This document shows positions 26,207 to 35,811 of a stretch of DNA of 64,000 nt, piece after piece. Location: positions 248,001-312,000 of the forward strand of contig NZ_LKKO01000001.1 in NCBI RefSeq assembly GCF_001455965.1. The letters are read 5' to 3'. Positions within the stretch are counted from its first letter, which is position 1. Each line of letters starts with the position of its first letter. The DNA is from Methylobacterium sp. GXS13 (GTDB taxonomy: Bacteria > Pseudomonadota > Alphaproteobacteria > Rhizobiales > Beijerinckiaceae). A program made the position numbers and the translations under genes. Under the pieces are notes generated by a model. That model searched no databases. It was given only the letters and a program-made list of their open reading frames with translations, and was not told the origin of the DNA.

Positions 26207-28468
26207 ATGCCCGCTGCGCCCGGAGGCCCGCGCCTGCTGCTGCGCCGCCTCCGCGAAGCGATGGCGGAGCCGGTCAGTCCCCAGGCACGCCTGGACCGCA
26301 TCGTCGTCCTGATCGCCGCCAACGTGGTGGCCGAGGTCTGCTCGGTCTACGTCCTGCGCGACGACAACACACTCGAACTGTTCGCGACGGAAGGTCTGAA
26401 CCGCGAGGCGGTGCACCGGGCGCGGATGCATGCCGACGAGGGCCTCGTCGGCCTGATCACCCGCACCGCCGAGCCGCTCTCCCTTTCCGACGCGCAGAAC
26501 CACCCGGCGTTCTCGTACCGACCGGAGACCGGTGAAGAGGCCTATCACGCCTTTCTGGGCGTGCCGCTGCTGCGGGCCGGCAACACGCTCGGCGTGCTGA
26601 CCGTCCAGAACAAGACCTACCGGGTCTATTCCGAGGAGGAGATCGAGGCGCTCCAGACCACCGCGATGGTGCTCTCGGAGATGATCGCCTCGGGCGAGCT
26701 GGAGGGCCTGGCGCCGGATGCCGGCACCGCCGCCCGCCGACCGGTGGTCGCCCGGGGCATCGCCCTGGCGGACGGGATCGGGCTGGGCCACGTGGTGCTG
26801 CACGAGCCCCGCGTCGTCGTGAAGACGCTGATTGCCGAGAATGTCGAGCGTGAGGTGGCGCGGCTCGACGCGGCGATCGAGGAGGTCCGCTCGGCCATCG
26901 ACGCGCTGGTCGAGCGTGGCGACCGGATCGGCACCGCCGAATCGCGCGAGGTGCTGGAGACCGTCCGGATGTTCGCCCACGACAAGGGCTGGCTCCGGCG
27001 GATGCGCGAGGCGGTGGCCTCGGGCCTGACCGCAGAGGCCGCGGTGGAGCGGGTGCAGTCGGACAACCGCGCCCGGATGATGCGCCAGTCGGACCCGTAT
27101 CTGCGCGAGCGCCTGCACGATCTCGACGACCTCGCCAACCGGCTGCTGCGCACCTTGACCGGACCCGAGGCGGGCGGCACCGTCGTCCTGCCCGAGAACG
27201 CCATCCTGGTGGCCCGCACCATGGGGCCTGCGGCGCTGCTCGACTACGATTCCTCGACGTTGCGCGGCATCGTTTTGGAGGAGGGCGGGCCCACCAGCCA
27301 CGTGGCCATCGTGGCGCGAGCCCTCGGCATCCCGGCGGTGGGCGAGGTCGAGAACGCCTCGGCCCTGTGCGACGCCGGCGATGCGATCATCGTCGATGGC
27401 GTGGCCGGCGAGATCCACGTCCTGCCGGGCCCCGAGGTCGAGGCCGCCTATGCCGAGATGGTGCGCCTGCGCGCCCGCCGGCAGGAGCAGTACCGGGCGC
27501 TCCGCGACGTCCCGGCCCAGACCCGGGATGGCGTGCGGGTCGGCCTGAATCTCAACGCCGGCCTGCTGGTGGATTTCAGCCACCTGCACGAGACCGGCGC
27601 CGAGGGCGTCGGCCTGTTCCGGACCGAATTGCAGTTCATGGTCGCCCAGCGCATGCCGTCGGCGGCAGAGCAGCAGGAGCTCTACCGCAAGGTGTTCGCG
27701 GCCTCGGCCGGCAAGCCGGTGACGGTGCGGACCCTCGATATCGGCGGCGACAAGATCCTGCCCTACATGGCCAAGCTCGAGGAGGAGAACCCAGCGCTTG
27801 GCTGGCGGGCGATCCGCATCGGCCTCGACCGGCCGGCATTGTTGCGGATGCAGCTCCGCGCGCTGTTGAAGGCCGCCGACGGCGACCCGCTCAAGATCAT
27901 GTTCCCGATGGTCGCGACCGTGGACGAGTTCGTCCGCGCCCGGGGCATCGTCGAGCGCGAGAAGGCCTATCTGCGCCGCCACGGCTACCAGCTGCCGACC
28001 GAATGCCGCCTCGGCGCGATGGTCGAAGTGCCCTCGCTGCTGTTCCAGATCGACGAGATCGCCAAGGAAGCCGACTTCCTCTCGGTCGGCTCGAACGACC
28101 TGATGCAGTTCCTGTTCGCTGTCGACCGGGAGAACCGCCGGGTCGCCGACCGGTTCGATCCGCTCTGCGTCGCGGCCCTGCGGGCATTCCGGCTGATCGC
28201 AGAGCGGGCTAACGCCGCCGGCTGCCCGGTGACGGTCTGCGGTGAGATCGGCGGCCGCCCGCTCGACGCGATGGCGCTGATCGGGCTGGGCTACCGCAGC
28301 CTGTCGATGTCGCCGGCCGCCATCGGCCCGGTCAAGGCGATGGTGCTGAGCCTCGATGCCGGCGCCATCACCGAGCTGATCGACACCGAGATGGCCCGGA
28401 TGCACGACGGCGATTCCCTGCGTCCGGCCCTCACCGCCTTCGCGCATGCCAACGGCGTACCTATCTAA
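26207..28468 (+). CDS. ptsP: Phosphoenolpyruvate-protein phosphotransferase of the nitrogen PTS (EI-Ntr)
   Basis: Starts the PEP-dependent phosphorelay to NPr and EIIA-Ntr, which signals nitrogen, potassium and carbon state. 753 residues from ATG 26207. An N-terminal GAF domain (about 25-165, VVAEVCSVYVLRDDNTLELF, DEGLVGLITRTAEPL) is the EI-Ntr hallmark; the phosphohistidine is H365 in GGPTSHVAIVARALGIPAVG; the PEP-binding barrel shows GLFRTELQFM, KPVTVRTLDIGGDK and FLSVGSNDLMQFLFAVDREN. In alphaproteobacteria GAF senses glutamine. It lies between lysC and prfA as usual. Confidence 0.97.
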   Translation: MPAAPGGPRLLLRRLREAMAEPVSPQARLDRIVVLIAANVVAEVCSVYVLRDDNTLELFATEGLNREAVHRARMHADEGLVGLITRTAEPLSLSDAQNHPAFSYRPETGEEAYHAFLGVPLLRAGNTLGVLTVQNKTYRVYSEEEIEALQTTAMVLSEMIASGELEGLAPDAGTAARRPVVARGIALADGIGLGHVVLHEPRVVVKTLIAENVEREVARLDAAIEEVRSAIDALVERGDRIGTAESREVLETVRMFAHDKGWLRRMREAVASGLTAEAAVERVQSDNRARMMRQSDPYLRERLHDLDDLANRLLRTLTGPEAGGTVVLPENAILVARTMGPAALLDYDSSTLRGIVLEEGGPTSHVAIVARALGIPAVGEVENASALCDAGDAIIVDGVAGEIHVLPGPEVEAAYAEMVRLRARRQEQYRALRDVPAQTRDGVRVGLNLNAGLLVDFSHLHETGAEGVGLFRTELQFMVAQRMPSAAEQQELYRKVFAASAGKPVTVRTLDIGGDKILPYMAKLEEENPALGWRAIRIGLDRPALLRMQLRALLKAADGDPLKIMFPMVATVDEFVRARGIVEREKAYLRRHGYQLPTECRLGAMVEVPSLLFQIDEIAKEADFLSVGSNDLMQFLFAVDRENRRVADRFDPLCVAALRAFRLIAERANAAGCPVTVCGEIGGRPLDAMALIGLGYRSLSMSPAAIGPVKAMVLSLDAGAITELIDTEMARMHDGDSLRPALTAFAHANGVPI

Positions 28469-28677
28469 CCGGTGATGCGACCCTTGCCGAAGGTTCGGCC
28501 GGGGTTGTACGGCACAGCCTCGATGCGCTGCGGCGTCCGCGCTCGGCGGAAATCGAATTGGGGTGGGGGACCTGTCGAGCCGCATGCGTCGGCCTTCCGA
28601 TCCCGCGCTCCAACCCCTGAGACAAGACTTCGCCCGGCCCGGAACGTCGTGCGCAAAAACCTGCAGAAACACGGGCG

Positions 28678-29763
28678 ATGATCCCCTTTCCCTCCGAGCG
28701 CCTCGACGCCATCCTGGCGCGTCATGAATTCGTCACCGCACAACTCGCCACCGGCGAGGGTGAATCCGAGACCGTGATCCAGCTCTCCCGGGAGCTGTCC
28801 GACCTCGATCCCGTGGTGGACGCGATCCGCACTTATCGAGCGGCGCTCGCGAACCTCGCCGATCTCGAGGCGATGATCGACGAGCCGGGGACCGACCCCG
28901 AGATGCGCGCGCTGGCCGCCGACGAGAAGCCGGAGGCCCAGGAGCGGCTGGAGGCGACCCATCGGGCCCTTCAGCTCATGCTGCTGCCCAAGGACGCAGC
29001 CGACGAAAAGAGCGCGATCCTGGAAGTCCGGGCCGGCACCGGTGGCGACGAGGCGGCCCTGTTCGCCGGCGATCTGTTCCGGATGTATGCGAAATACGCC
29101 GAGTCGAAGGGCTGGCGGGTCGAGGTGATCTCGGAGAGCGAGGGCACGGTCGGCGGCTTCCGCGAGGTCGTTGCCGAGGTGAAGGGTAAGGGCGTGTTCG
29201 CGCGCCTCAAGTTCGAGAGCGGCGCCCACCGGGTACAGCGGGTGCCCAACACCGAGACGCAGGGGCGCATCCACACCTCGGCGGCCACCGTGGCGGTGCT
29301 GCCGGAGGCCGAGGAGGTGGACATCGTGGTCAACGATGCCGACCTGAAGATCGATACGATGCGCGCCCAGGGCGCCGGCGGCCAGCACGTCAACAAGACC
29401 GAGTCGGCGATCCGCATCACCCACCTGCCCACCGGCATCGTGGTGTTCGTCCAGGAGGAGCGCTCGCAGCACAAGAACCGCGCCCGCGCCATGTCGCTGC
29501 TGCGCGCCCGGCTCTACGACGCCGAGCGGACCGCCAAGGATTCCGCCCGGGCCGCGGACCGGCGGGCGCAGGTCGGGTCCGGCGACCGCAGCGAGCGGAT
29601 CCGGACCTACAACTTCCCGCAGGGCCGGGTGACCGACCACCGCATCAACCTGACGCTCTACAAGCTGGAGGAGGTCATGGCCGGCACGGCGCTGGATGAG
29701 GTCGTCGACGCTCTGATCACCGAGCATCAGGCGGAACTGCTGGCCTCTGAGGGGATGGCCTGA
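28678..29763 (+). CDS. prfA: Peptide chain release factor 1
   Basis: Recognises UAA and UAG stop codons and triggers peptide release. 361 residues. The universal GGQ is at 234-236 in [18 protein letters not shown], where the glutamine is the target of PrmC encoded next; [20 protein letters not shown] precedes it and contains the region with the stop-codon recognition tripeptide. The N-terminal helical domain (1-110) is complete. Start ATG at 28678. prmC begins 8 nt after the stop. Confidence 0.98.
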   Translation: MIPFPSERLDAILARHEFVTAQLATGEGESETVIQLSRELSDLDPVVDAIRTYRAALANLADLEAMIDEPGTDPEMRALAADEKPEAQERLEATHRALQLMLLPKDAADEKSAILEVRAGTGGDEAALFAGDLFRMYAKYAESKGWRVEVISESEGTVGGFREVVAEVKGKGVFARLKFESGAHRVQRVPNTETQGRIHTSAATVAVLPEAEEVDIVVNDADLKIDTMRAQGAGGQHVNKTESAIRITHLPTGIVVFVQEERSQHKNRARAMSLLRARLYDAERTAKDSARAADRRAQVGSGDRSERIRTYNFPQGRVTDHRINLTLYKLEEVMAGTALDEVVDALITEHQAELLASEGMA

Positions 29764-29771
29764 GCCGTACC

Positions 29772-30665
29772 GTGACGGCGGAGACCAGCCAGGGCCTGTC
29801 GCGCCGGGAGGCCCTGTGCCGGAGCACCGCTCGGTTGAGCGCCGCCGGCATCGCGGAGGCGACGGGCGATGCGCGCTTCCTGATGCTGGGCCTCCTCGGC
29901 CTTGAAACCCGCGACCTCCTGCTGGACGGGGACACAATCCTCAGCGTGGACGCAGCAATGACCCTTGATGCGGCTCTGGCGCGGCGGCTCTTGGGAGAAC
30001 CGGTGGCCCGGATTCTCGGCGCCTGGGAGTTCTGGGGCCTGCCGTTTCGGCTCGCCCCCGAGACGCTGGTGCCGCGCCCGGACACGGAGATCTTGGTGGA
30101 GGCGGCACTTGCCGCCGTGCCGGACCGGAATGCGCCGCTTCGCTGCCTCGACCTCGGCACAGGCTCCGGCTGCATCCTGGTAGCGCTCCTGAGCGAGCTT
30201 CCCCACGCTCTCGGGATCGGGGTCGACCGTTCACCGGGCGCCCTGCACATGGCGCAACAGAACGCGATGGCGAACGCGGTCGATCGCCGGGCGGCCTTCA
30301 TGGCGGGAGATTGGTGCGACGCCCTCCGGGCCGGGTTCGATCTCGTCGTCTCGAACCCGCCCTACATCGCGGATGATCTGATTCAGGACCTCGACCGGGA
30401 TGTGCGCGCGCATGACCCGCGTGCGGCCCTCGCCGGCGGCCCGGACGGCCTCACTGCCTATCGGCGGATCCTGGAGGGTGTGCGGGCGAACGCCCTTCTC
30501 GCGCCGGGGGGGCGGCTCCTGTTCGAGATCGGCTACGACCAGGCGGACTCTGTTCGCGATCTGGCACGCACCGCCGGCTTCACGGATCGCGGCCTCAAAC
30601 GGGATCTGGCTGGCCATGACCGTGTGCTGATCTTCAGCCTTTCATCCGGTCACACGGATGCCTAA
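29772..30665 (+). CDS. prmC: Release factor glutamine N5-methyltransferase
   Basis: Methylates the glutamine of the GGQ motif in release factors, raising termination efficiency. 297 residues from a GTG start. The N-terminal helical domain is followed by LARRLLGEPVARILGAWEFW, LVPRPDTEILVEAAL (PrmC signature), LDLGTGSGCILVALL as SAM motif I, and NPPY at 195-198, which binds the glutamine side chain. Placed directly after prfA, its substrate gene. Confidence 0.97.
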   Translation: MTAETSQGLSRREALCRSTARLSAAGIAEATGDARFLMLGLLGLETRDLLLDGDTILSVDAAMTLDAALARRLLGEPVARILGAWEFWGLPFRLAPETLVPRPDTEILVEAALAAVPDRNAPLRCLDLGTGSGCILVALLSELPHALGIGVDRSPGALHMAQQNAMANAVDRRAAFMAGDWCDALRAGFDLVVSNPPYIADDLIQDLDRDVRAHDPRAALAGGPDGLTAYRRILEGVRANALLAPGGRLLFEIGYDQADSVRDLARTAGFTDRGLKRDLAGHDRVLIFSLSSGHTDA

Positions 30666-31061
30666 GTCTGGACCGACGATCGGTGCGTTGAGAAAATGCT
30701 TGTTGCATCTCCTTGGGAACGCTAGAGTCCGCTTGAAGATCGCGAACGGTTCGTTAAGACGGACGATTGTAAGGTCGGTGACGATCTCTGGTCGCCGCTT
30801 GGTTCGCTGATCCCCCGTACCGTTGGACTGGAGCGCGCGTTTGATCGCGCGGCGGTTCGACAGCACTCGAACCTGACAATCGACTGGTTTCTGGCGTCTG
30901 GCCCGGGCGCGCGGTGCGAGGGATGGTCAGGCAGTTGCGCGGACCGCGGAGCGGTCGAATGCGCGGCTTTACCGGGTGCATTTAGCCGGAGCGCGTCTGA
31001 AGATCGACGCCGGACGCCCCGAAGAACTGTCGTTTGCGTGAACGAGGGTCACTGAAGACCG
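30666..31061. other. Long leader region upstream of the DUF4167 gene
   Basis: 396 bp without a supportable gene. Visible structures: hairpin GGTTCGA/TCGAACC with a 6-nt loop at 30854-30873, immediately after GCGCG-TTTGAT-CGCGC at 30835-30850, so two adjacent stems that could form in a 5' leader. No tRNA cloverleaf results from these. The promoter for the downstream gene is expected here. Confidence 0.5.
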
Positions 31062-32240
31062 ATGAGACCAAACCAGAATCGACGGATGCGCGGCCGCAAC
31101 CGGCCCAAAGGTCCGAATCCGCTGACGCGTTCGTACGAATCCAACGGCCCCGACGTCAAAATCCGCGGCACCGCGCAGCATATCGCTGACAAGTACGCGC
31201 AGCTTGCCCGGGACGCGCAGGCGGCCGGCGATCCGGTGGCGGCGGAAAACTATTTCCAGCACGGTGAACACTACTTCCGGATCGTTTCTGGCGCCCAGGA
31301 GCAGAACCGCCCGGCTAATACCGGCGGCTATGCCAGTCGTTCCTACGAGGACGACATGGACGAGGGGGACGACGAGGGTCAGGGCAACGGCTCGGGTCAG
31401 AACGGCCACGCCTATAACGGCTACGACGAAAACGATCCGGGCCAGCAGCCGCAGCCCTACGAGATGCGCCAGGAGTCGAACCAGGACGGCCGCCAGCAGG
31501 GCCGCGACCGGTTCCAGAACCGCGACCAGCGCCGGTTCGACAATAACGGGCGCCCGGACTACCGGCGCCAGGACCAGCCCCGGCAGGACTACCAGCGCCA
31601 GGACACGCAGCGGCAGGACACGCAGCGACAGGATTATCAGCGCCCGGACTACCGGCAGGATCGCCAGGACAACCGACAAGAGAACCGTCAAGACGCGCGC
31701 CAGGATTACGGCCGGCAGGATTATCGCCAGGACCGTCAGGACGCTCGTCAGGACGCTCGCGGCGACCAGAACCGCTACGAATCCGGCCGTTCCGACGCCG
31801 CACGGCCGGAGACCCGGCAGCAGGAGAACCGGCAGGAGAACCGGCAGGACGTCCGGCAGGAAAACCGGCCGGACAGCCAGCGGGAGGCTCGCTCGGACGA
31901 GCGCCAGCCGCGTCGGTCCGAGCCCCGGAGTGAGGCTGCGCCCCGCAGCGAGGCGCCGCGCCAGGCCGAGCCCGCGCCCCGTCGTGAGCGCCGCCGGGAA
32001 GCAGCCCCGACGCCGGTCACCGCCGAGGATCCGGCCAGCCTGCCGGCCTTCCTGATGACGCCGCCCCGTCCGGTCGCCGCAACGACGCCTGTTGAGCAGC
32101 CAGCGGCCGCACCGGCGCCCGAGGCCCCCGTCGAGGAGGCACCGGTGAAGCCGCGTCGCCGTCGCCGGCCGCGCTTTGAGGGTATCGCTCCGGAAGAGGG
32201 CGAGGCGCGGGCACCCACCGAGGACGCACCGACCGAGTAA
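31062..32240 (+). CDS. DUF4167 protein with RQD-repeat disordered tail
   Basis: 392 residues. The N-terminal DUF4167 domain (about 1-80) starts MRPNQNRRMRGRNRPKGPNP and contains YESNGPDVKIRGTAQHIADK and AENYFQHGEHYFRI. The rest is low-complexity: an acidic D/E/G/N stretch (100-135), a long run of RQD/RQE/RQN units (about 165-240), then R/E/Q- and P/A-rich parts ending RRRRRPRFEG. The N-terminal domain is very basic and may bind nucleic acid; this is inference. It has its own long leader and no operon partner. Confidence 0.9.
   Translation: MRPNQNRRMRGRNRPKGPNPLTRSYESNGPDVKIRGTAQHIADKYAQLARDAQAAGDPVAAENYFQHGEHYFRIVSGAQEQNRPANTGGYASRSYEDDMDEGDDEGQGNGSGQNGHAYNGYDENDPGQQPQPYEMRQESNQDGRQQGRDRFQNRDQRRFDNNGRPDYRRQDQPRQDYQRQDTQRQDTQRQDYQRPDYRQDRQDNRQENRQDARQDYGRQDYRQDRQDARQDARGDQNRYESGRSDAARPETRQQENRQENRQDVRQENRPDSQREARSDERQPRRSEPRSEAAPRSEAPRQAEPAPRRERRREAAPTPVTAEDPASLPAFLMTPPRPVAATTPVEQPAAAPAPEAPVEEAPVKPRRRRRPRFEGIAPEEGEARAPTEDAPTE
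31558..31770 (+). repeat. Coding repeats of RQD/YRQD/RQN type
   Basis: Within the DUF4167 gene, about 70 codons are built mainly from CGN-CAG-GAC/GAA/AAC units (for example RQDTQRQDTQRQDYQRPDY). CAGGAC recurs many times at 6-, 9- or 15-bp steps. Repeat number is therefore likely to vary between strains. Confidence 0.8.
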
Positions 32241-32323
32241 GTCGATACGTCGAAGCCGTCGGAACAAGCCGTCCTGGGAAACCGGGGCGGCTTTTTGCTG
32301 GCCCCCAGCACTGCGCAATCGGA

Positions 32324-33079
32324 TCAGGCCCGGGCGGCCCGCCAGTCCGGATAGGCGTGGACCCGGTGGATCAGCCGACGGCGTCGGTCGATCTCTCCGA
32401 AGGGCGCGAGTTCCCAGTCCCAGGCTTCGGCCGGCTTGGGAAGTGTCACGCCGAACATCAGATCGAGGGTGTTCGTCACCCGGCCGGCGCGGTCCTCCTC
32501 GCGCTGCACCGTATCGGTGATCAGGCAGACTCGCCCGGTCCCGGCGGCCAGCCGGTCGAGGGCGGCGAGATGGGTCTCGACGAGCTGTGTGCCGAGCCGC
32601 GGGGGCGCCTCGCGGCCCCGGGCCTCATAGGCTTCGATCGGCACGATCGGCAGTTGCGACAGGAGATTGGCCGAGACGATCAGATCGGCTCCCGCGCAGA
32701 TCTCCCGGAGGTCGGGATCCGTCAGCCCGGCGCTGATCTCCGCGGTCATGAGCCCGACGTCGCTGTGTCGCCGGGCGGCCAGCCGCGCCGGCCAGGGGTG
32801 CACCGCATCCACCAAGTGCACCCGGTCGAACAGGTCGGCGAGCGCGTCGAGCGGCACGTCGTCGAGGAGCCCGGAACCCAGCACCACGGCCGACCCTCGC
32901 TCGGAGGTCGCTTCGGCGGCGGCGATGATCGCGCCGCGGGCGCGCATCAGGTGCGGCGCCCAGGCCGCGCAGCAGCGACGCGAGCGGGCATGGAGCAGGC
33001 CGCTCTGGCGGACATAGCCAAGTCGGCGTAGGCGCCGGGGCGCGGGATTGACCAGCGACAGCGCCCACGCGACCAGCAT
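32324..33079 (-). CDS. Methyltransferase-fold-like protein of unknown function
   Basis: 251 residues. The middle part has the order of a class I SAM-methyltransferase: GSAVVLGSGLLDDVPLDAL (glycine loop), VHLVDAVHPWPARLAAR (acidic end of strand 2), and ADLIVSANLLSQLPI (motif II position). The glycine loop is weaker than in real enzymes, so it may be inactive or bind another nucleotide. The N-terminus has a cysteine pair (RRCCAAW). It lies downstream of rlmE by 10 nt and probably belongs to the ppx-rlmE transcript. Confidence 0.75.
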   Translation of the reverse strand: MLVAWALSLVNPAPRRLRRLGYVRQSGLLHARSRRCCAAWAPHLMRARGAIIAAAEATSERGSAVVLGSGLLDDVPLDALADLFDRVHLVDAVHPWPARLAARRHSDVGLMTAEISAGLTDPDLREICAGADLIVSANLLSQLPIVPIEAYEARGREAPPRLGTQLVETHLAALDRLAAGTGRVCLITDTVQREEDRAGRVTNTLDLMFGVTLPKPAEAWDWELAPFGEIDRRRRLIHRVHAYPDWRAARA

Positions 33080-33089
33080 CGGTCGCGGC

Positions 33090-33821
33090 TTAAGCCTCGT
33101 CCTCCGCCGCTGCCGCGGCCCGGGCCGCCGCGCTGCGATAGCCCGTGGCCAGCACGTAGAGCTCGCTCGAATCGGACCGGCTCGCCGCGGGCTTCACGTG
33201 GCGCACGGCGGTGAAATCCCGCTTCAGGTCGGCCAACAGGGCGTTCTCGGTGCCGCCCTGCAGGACCTTGGCGAGATAGGCGCCGCCGGGGCCCAGGATC
33301 TCGCGGGCGAATTCGGCCGCGGTCTCCGCCAGCCCGATGATCCGCAGATGATCGGTCTTCTTGTGGCCGGTGGCATTGGCGGCCATGTCGGACAGAACGA
33401 TATCGGCCGGTCCGCCGAGCATCGCGGTGAGCTTGGCCGGCGCCTCGGGATCGAGGAAGTCGAGGGTGATGAATTCGACCCCCGCCATCGGCTCGATCTC
33501 CAGGAGGTCGATTCCGACGACGCGGCCGGTGGCGCCCACGATCCGCGCGGCGACCTGCGACCAGCCGCCGGGGGCGGCGCCAAGATCGACCACCCGCTGG
33601 CCGGGCTTCAGCAGCTTGTAGCGCTCGTCGATCTCGATCAGCTTGTAGGCCGCGCGCGAGCGATAGCCCTCACGCTTGGCCCGGGCGACGTAGGGATCGT
33701 TGAGCTGGCGCTCCAGCCAGCGCTTCTGCGACAGGGTCCGGCCGCGCCCGGTCTTCACCCGTTGCTTGAGTTCGCCGCGCACGCCCCCGGTGGAGCCCGC
33801 GCCGCCGCGCCGGTCGCTCAT
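33090..33821 (-). CDS. rlmE: 23S rRNA (uridine-2'-O)-methyltransferase RlmE
   Basis: Methylates U2552 in the A-loop of 23S rRNA late in 50S assembly. 243 residues. The catalytic K-D-K-E set is visible: [32 protein letters not shown] and [14 protein letters not shown] motif I is [15 protein letters not shown]. An arginine/glycine-rich N-terminal extension (1-25) precedes the domain, as in other alphaproteobacteria. The gene is 10 nt downstream of the ppx/gppA gene, a conserved pairing. Confidence 0.96.
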   Translation of the reverse strand: MSDRRGGAGSTGGVRGELKQRVKTGRGRTLSQKRWLERQLNDPYVARAKREGYRSRAAYKLIEIDERYKLLKPGQRVVDLGAAPGGWSQVAARIVGATGRVVGIDLLEIEPMAGVEFITLDFLDPEAPAKLTAMLGGPADIVLSDMAANATGHKKTDHLRIIGLAETAAEFAREILGPGGAYLAKVLQGGTENALLADLKRDFTAVRHVKPAASRSDSSELYVLATGYRSAAARAAAAAEDEA

Positions 33822-33831
33822 CGTAGGGTCC

Positions 33832-34965
33832 TCATCGGACGGCCTTCCGATTCCAGACGCCGTCCTCCCGCATCATGTTCATCAACAGTCCTTCGCGCAG
33901 GCCTCGGTCGGCGATGCGCAGGCGTTCCGACGGGAAAGCCCGCCGGATCGCTTCCAGGATCGCGCATCCCGCCAGCACCAGATCCGCCCGGTCTCGGCCG
34001 ATGCAGGGATTGTCGGCCCGCTGTTCAAGGCGGGTGTCGAGCAGATCGTCGATGGCGGTCGAGACCTCGTCGTCGCTCATCCACAGGCCATCGACCCGCC
34101 GCCGCTCGTAGCGCGCCAGGCGCAGATGCATGGCGGCGATCGTCGTCACGGTGCCGGAGGTGCCGAGCAGGTGGAAATGCGGGGCCGTGGCAGCCGCCGC
34201 TGCCCGAAGCGCGAAGGCGGACAGCTTCTCGGCCACCTCTTCGACCATGCCCTCGAACATCCGCCGGGTCACCTCGGCACCGCCATGGCGCTCGGCCAGG
34301 GTGACAACGCCCACCGGCAGGGAATCCCAGGCGCGGATCCGCAAGGTCGGGTCGGTGGACGGGTTGGCGGCCTCTCCGTCGAGCCAGGCGATCTCGGTCG
34401 AGCCGCCCCCGATATCGAAGATCACGACCGACTCGGCCTCGGGATCGGCGAGGGCTGCGCAGCCGGTCACCGCGAGATAGGCTTCGGTCTGGCGGTCGAC
34501 GATCTCGAGATCCAGGCCGACGCCCCGCCGGACGCGGTCGACGAAGGCCGCGCCGTTCACAGCCAGACGGCAAGCCTCCGTGGCGATCACCTTGGCCCGC
34601 CGCACGCCTCGGCTCTGCATCTTGGTCCGGCAAATGCGCAGGGCCTCGACGGTACGCTCGATCGCGGCCTCGTTGAGCCGGTCCGAGGTGCCCAGCCCCT
34701 CGCCGAGCCGGACGATGCGCGAGAAGGCGTCGATCACCCGGAAGCCGCTGAAGGTCGGCTCGGCGATCAGCAGGCGGCAATTGTTGGTGCCGAGGTCCAG
34801 CGCCGCGTAGGCGACGCGCCGGCGATCACGGCCCGGTAGCGGGGCCGGCGTCTTGAGCGGCGCAGCGCCGGGCGAAATGCGGGACGGCGCGGCCGCAGCG
34901 GTCTCGTCCCTCATCGGCGCGGCCGTCGGTCCTTCGGGTCGGCCGGGAGCGTTGCGCTCGGCCAT
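33832..34965 (-). CDS. ppx: Exopolyphosphatase/guanosine pentaphosphatase family protein
   Basis: 377 residues of the Ppx/GppA actin-like ATPase fold. Seen: [18 protein letters not shown] (phosphate-1), [30 protein letters not shown] with the catalytic glutamate, [15 protein letters not shown] (phosphate-2) and [17 protein letters not shown]. It lacks the long C-terminal HD-like domain of E. coli Ppx, so it is a short form; whether it acts on polyphosphate or pppGpp is not decidable. About 50 disordered residues precede the fold. First gene of a run with rlmE. Confidence 0.9.
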   Translation of the reverse strand: MAERNAPGRPEGPTAAPMRDETAAAAPSRISPGAAPLKTPAPLPGRDRRRVAYAALDLGTNNCRLLIAEPTFSGFRVIDAFSRIVRLGEGLGTSDRLNEAAIERTVEALRICRTKMQSRGVRRAKVIATEACRLAVNGAAFVDRVRRGVGLDLEIVDRQTEAYLAVTGCAALADPEAESVVIFDIGGGSTEIAWLDGEAANPSTDPTLRIRAWDSLPVGVVTLAERHGGAEVTRRMFEGMVEEVAEKLSAFALRAAAAATAPHFHLLGTSGTVTTIAAMHLRLARYERRRVDGLWMSDDEVSTAIDDLLDTRLEQRADNPCIGRDRADLVLAGCAILEAIRRAFPSERLRIADRGLREGLLMNMMREDGVWNRKAVR

Positions 34966-35024
34966 TCGTGATGAAAGACCCTACAGGGTCGGTCGGGAAC
35001 TGCAATGTCGGATCGAGACCGTAC

Positions 35025-35498
35025 TCAGGCGACGGCCTTCATCGCGCTGGTCCGGCGCGGGATCGGCCGCAGCAGGCTCTTCACTTGGGAATAGGGGCGG
35101 GGGCGGTTGATCACCTCGTCGAGGCGCGACCACAGGGTCTTGGGCGAGAACGGCTTGGCGATGATCTCGTTGACCCCGAGCGCCACCGCCCGGTCGACCA
35201 CGTTCCGACGCGGCTGGGCAAGCATCAGGATGATCGGGATGGTGGGGCAGGGGGAGGTCGCCGGCGTGCGCGCGAGCCGGATGAACTCTTCCCCCGACAG
35301 GATCGACAGATCCCAGTCGATGATGCTGATGTCAGGCTTGCTCTCCGCCAGCACACCCAGGGCCTCGGCGCCGTCCGGCGCCTCGAGCACGCGCTTGATG
35401 CCGACCCGCATGAGCATGTCGCGCACGATTCGCCGGATATAGAGGCTCTCGTCGACCACCAGGGCCGAGAGATCGGGGAAAGACGGAGTCGCGATCAT
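35025..35498 (-). CDS. Receiver-only response regulator (atypical active site)
   Basis: 157 residues, one receiver domain with no output domain, plus a short basic tail (RPIPRRTSAMKAVA). The acidic pocket is D16-E17 in LVVDES, the phosphoacceptor D61 in IIDWDL, and the lysine is in IIAKPFSP. The position of the conserved Thr/Ser (LMLAQ here) is alanine, which departs from canonical receivers. The nearest kin are CheY-like single-domain regulators. No kinase is adjacent. Confidence 0.85.
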   Translation of the reverse strand: MIATPSFPDLSALVVDESLYIRRIVRDMLMRVGIKRVLEAPDGAEALGVLAESKPDISIIDWDLSILSGEEFIRLARTPATSPCPTIPIILMLAQPRRNVVDRAVALGVNEIIAKPFSPKTLWSRLDEVINRPRPYSQVKSLLRPIPRRTSAMKAVA

Positions 35499-35811
35499 GG
35501 CCGTGTGCCGTTGCGGGGCGCACCGCGAGGTTAGCCGAACAGCCTTTGCGTTTCGCTAACGCCCTTGTCCGCAAAGCGAACGCCCGGTCGGCCGGCGTCG
35601 TCAATCTATGTTGTTTGCAGCAAGAAAGTAACGAAACGGGCGCGTCTTGGCCAAGAAGGTCCTTGCGGTCAAGGCCCGATTGCGTCAGGACTGGGGCGTT
35701 ATTCTTGGTTACCGCGACCGGGGGTAATGATAGTGCGGGGCGTGGGCTGTCTGGGATGGCGCGCACGCGGTATTCGAGACCAGGGCGGCGGACGGTTTTT
35801 GCGAGCTTTCG
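35499..35811. other. Divergent region before the cold-shock gene
   Basis: 313 bp between the minus-strand regulator gene and the plus-strand cold-shock gene. It holds two diverged copies of a GCAAAGCGAACG-like motif (35543-35585) and a GC-rich stretch; no gene or clear promoter hexamers were found. The cold-shock gene may have a long 5' leader, as is common for such genes. Confidence 0.45.

Noticed and set aside
25976..28672. 898-codon minus-strand frame opposite ptsP
   Set aside because: It mirrors the ptsP coding frame; rich in H, R, G, D and without motif. The plus-strand frame has GAF and PTS-enzyme I motifs.
30854..30873. GGTTCGA...TCGAACC hairpin as a tRNA T-arm
   Set aside because: The arm is present but no acceptor, D or anticodon stems can be built around it.
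31558..31770. CRISPR-like array in the DUF4167 gene
   Set aside because: Repeats are in frame, short, and of variable step, with no unique spacers; they encode RQD units.
30969..32318. Minus-strand 449-codon hydrophobic frame opposite the DUF4167 gene
   Set aside because: Its apparent hydrophobic repeats are the reverse complement of the RQD codon repeats; the DUF4167 domain fixes the true strand.
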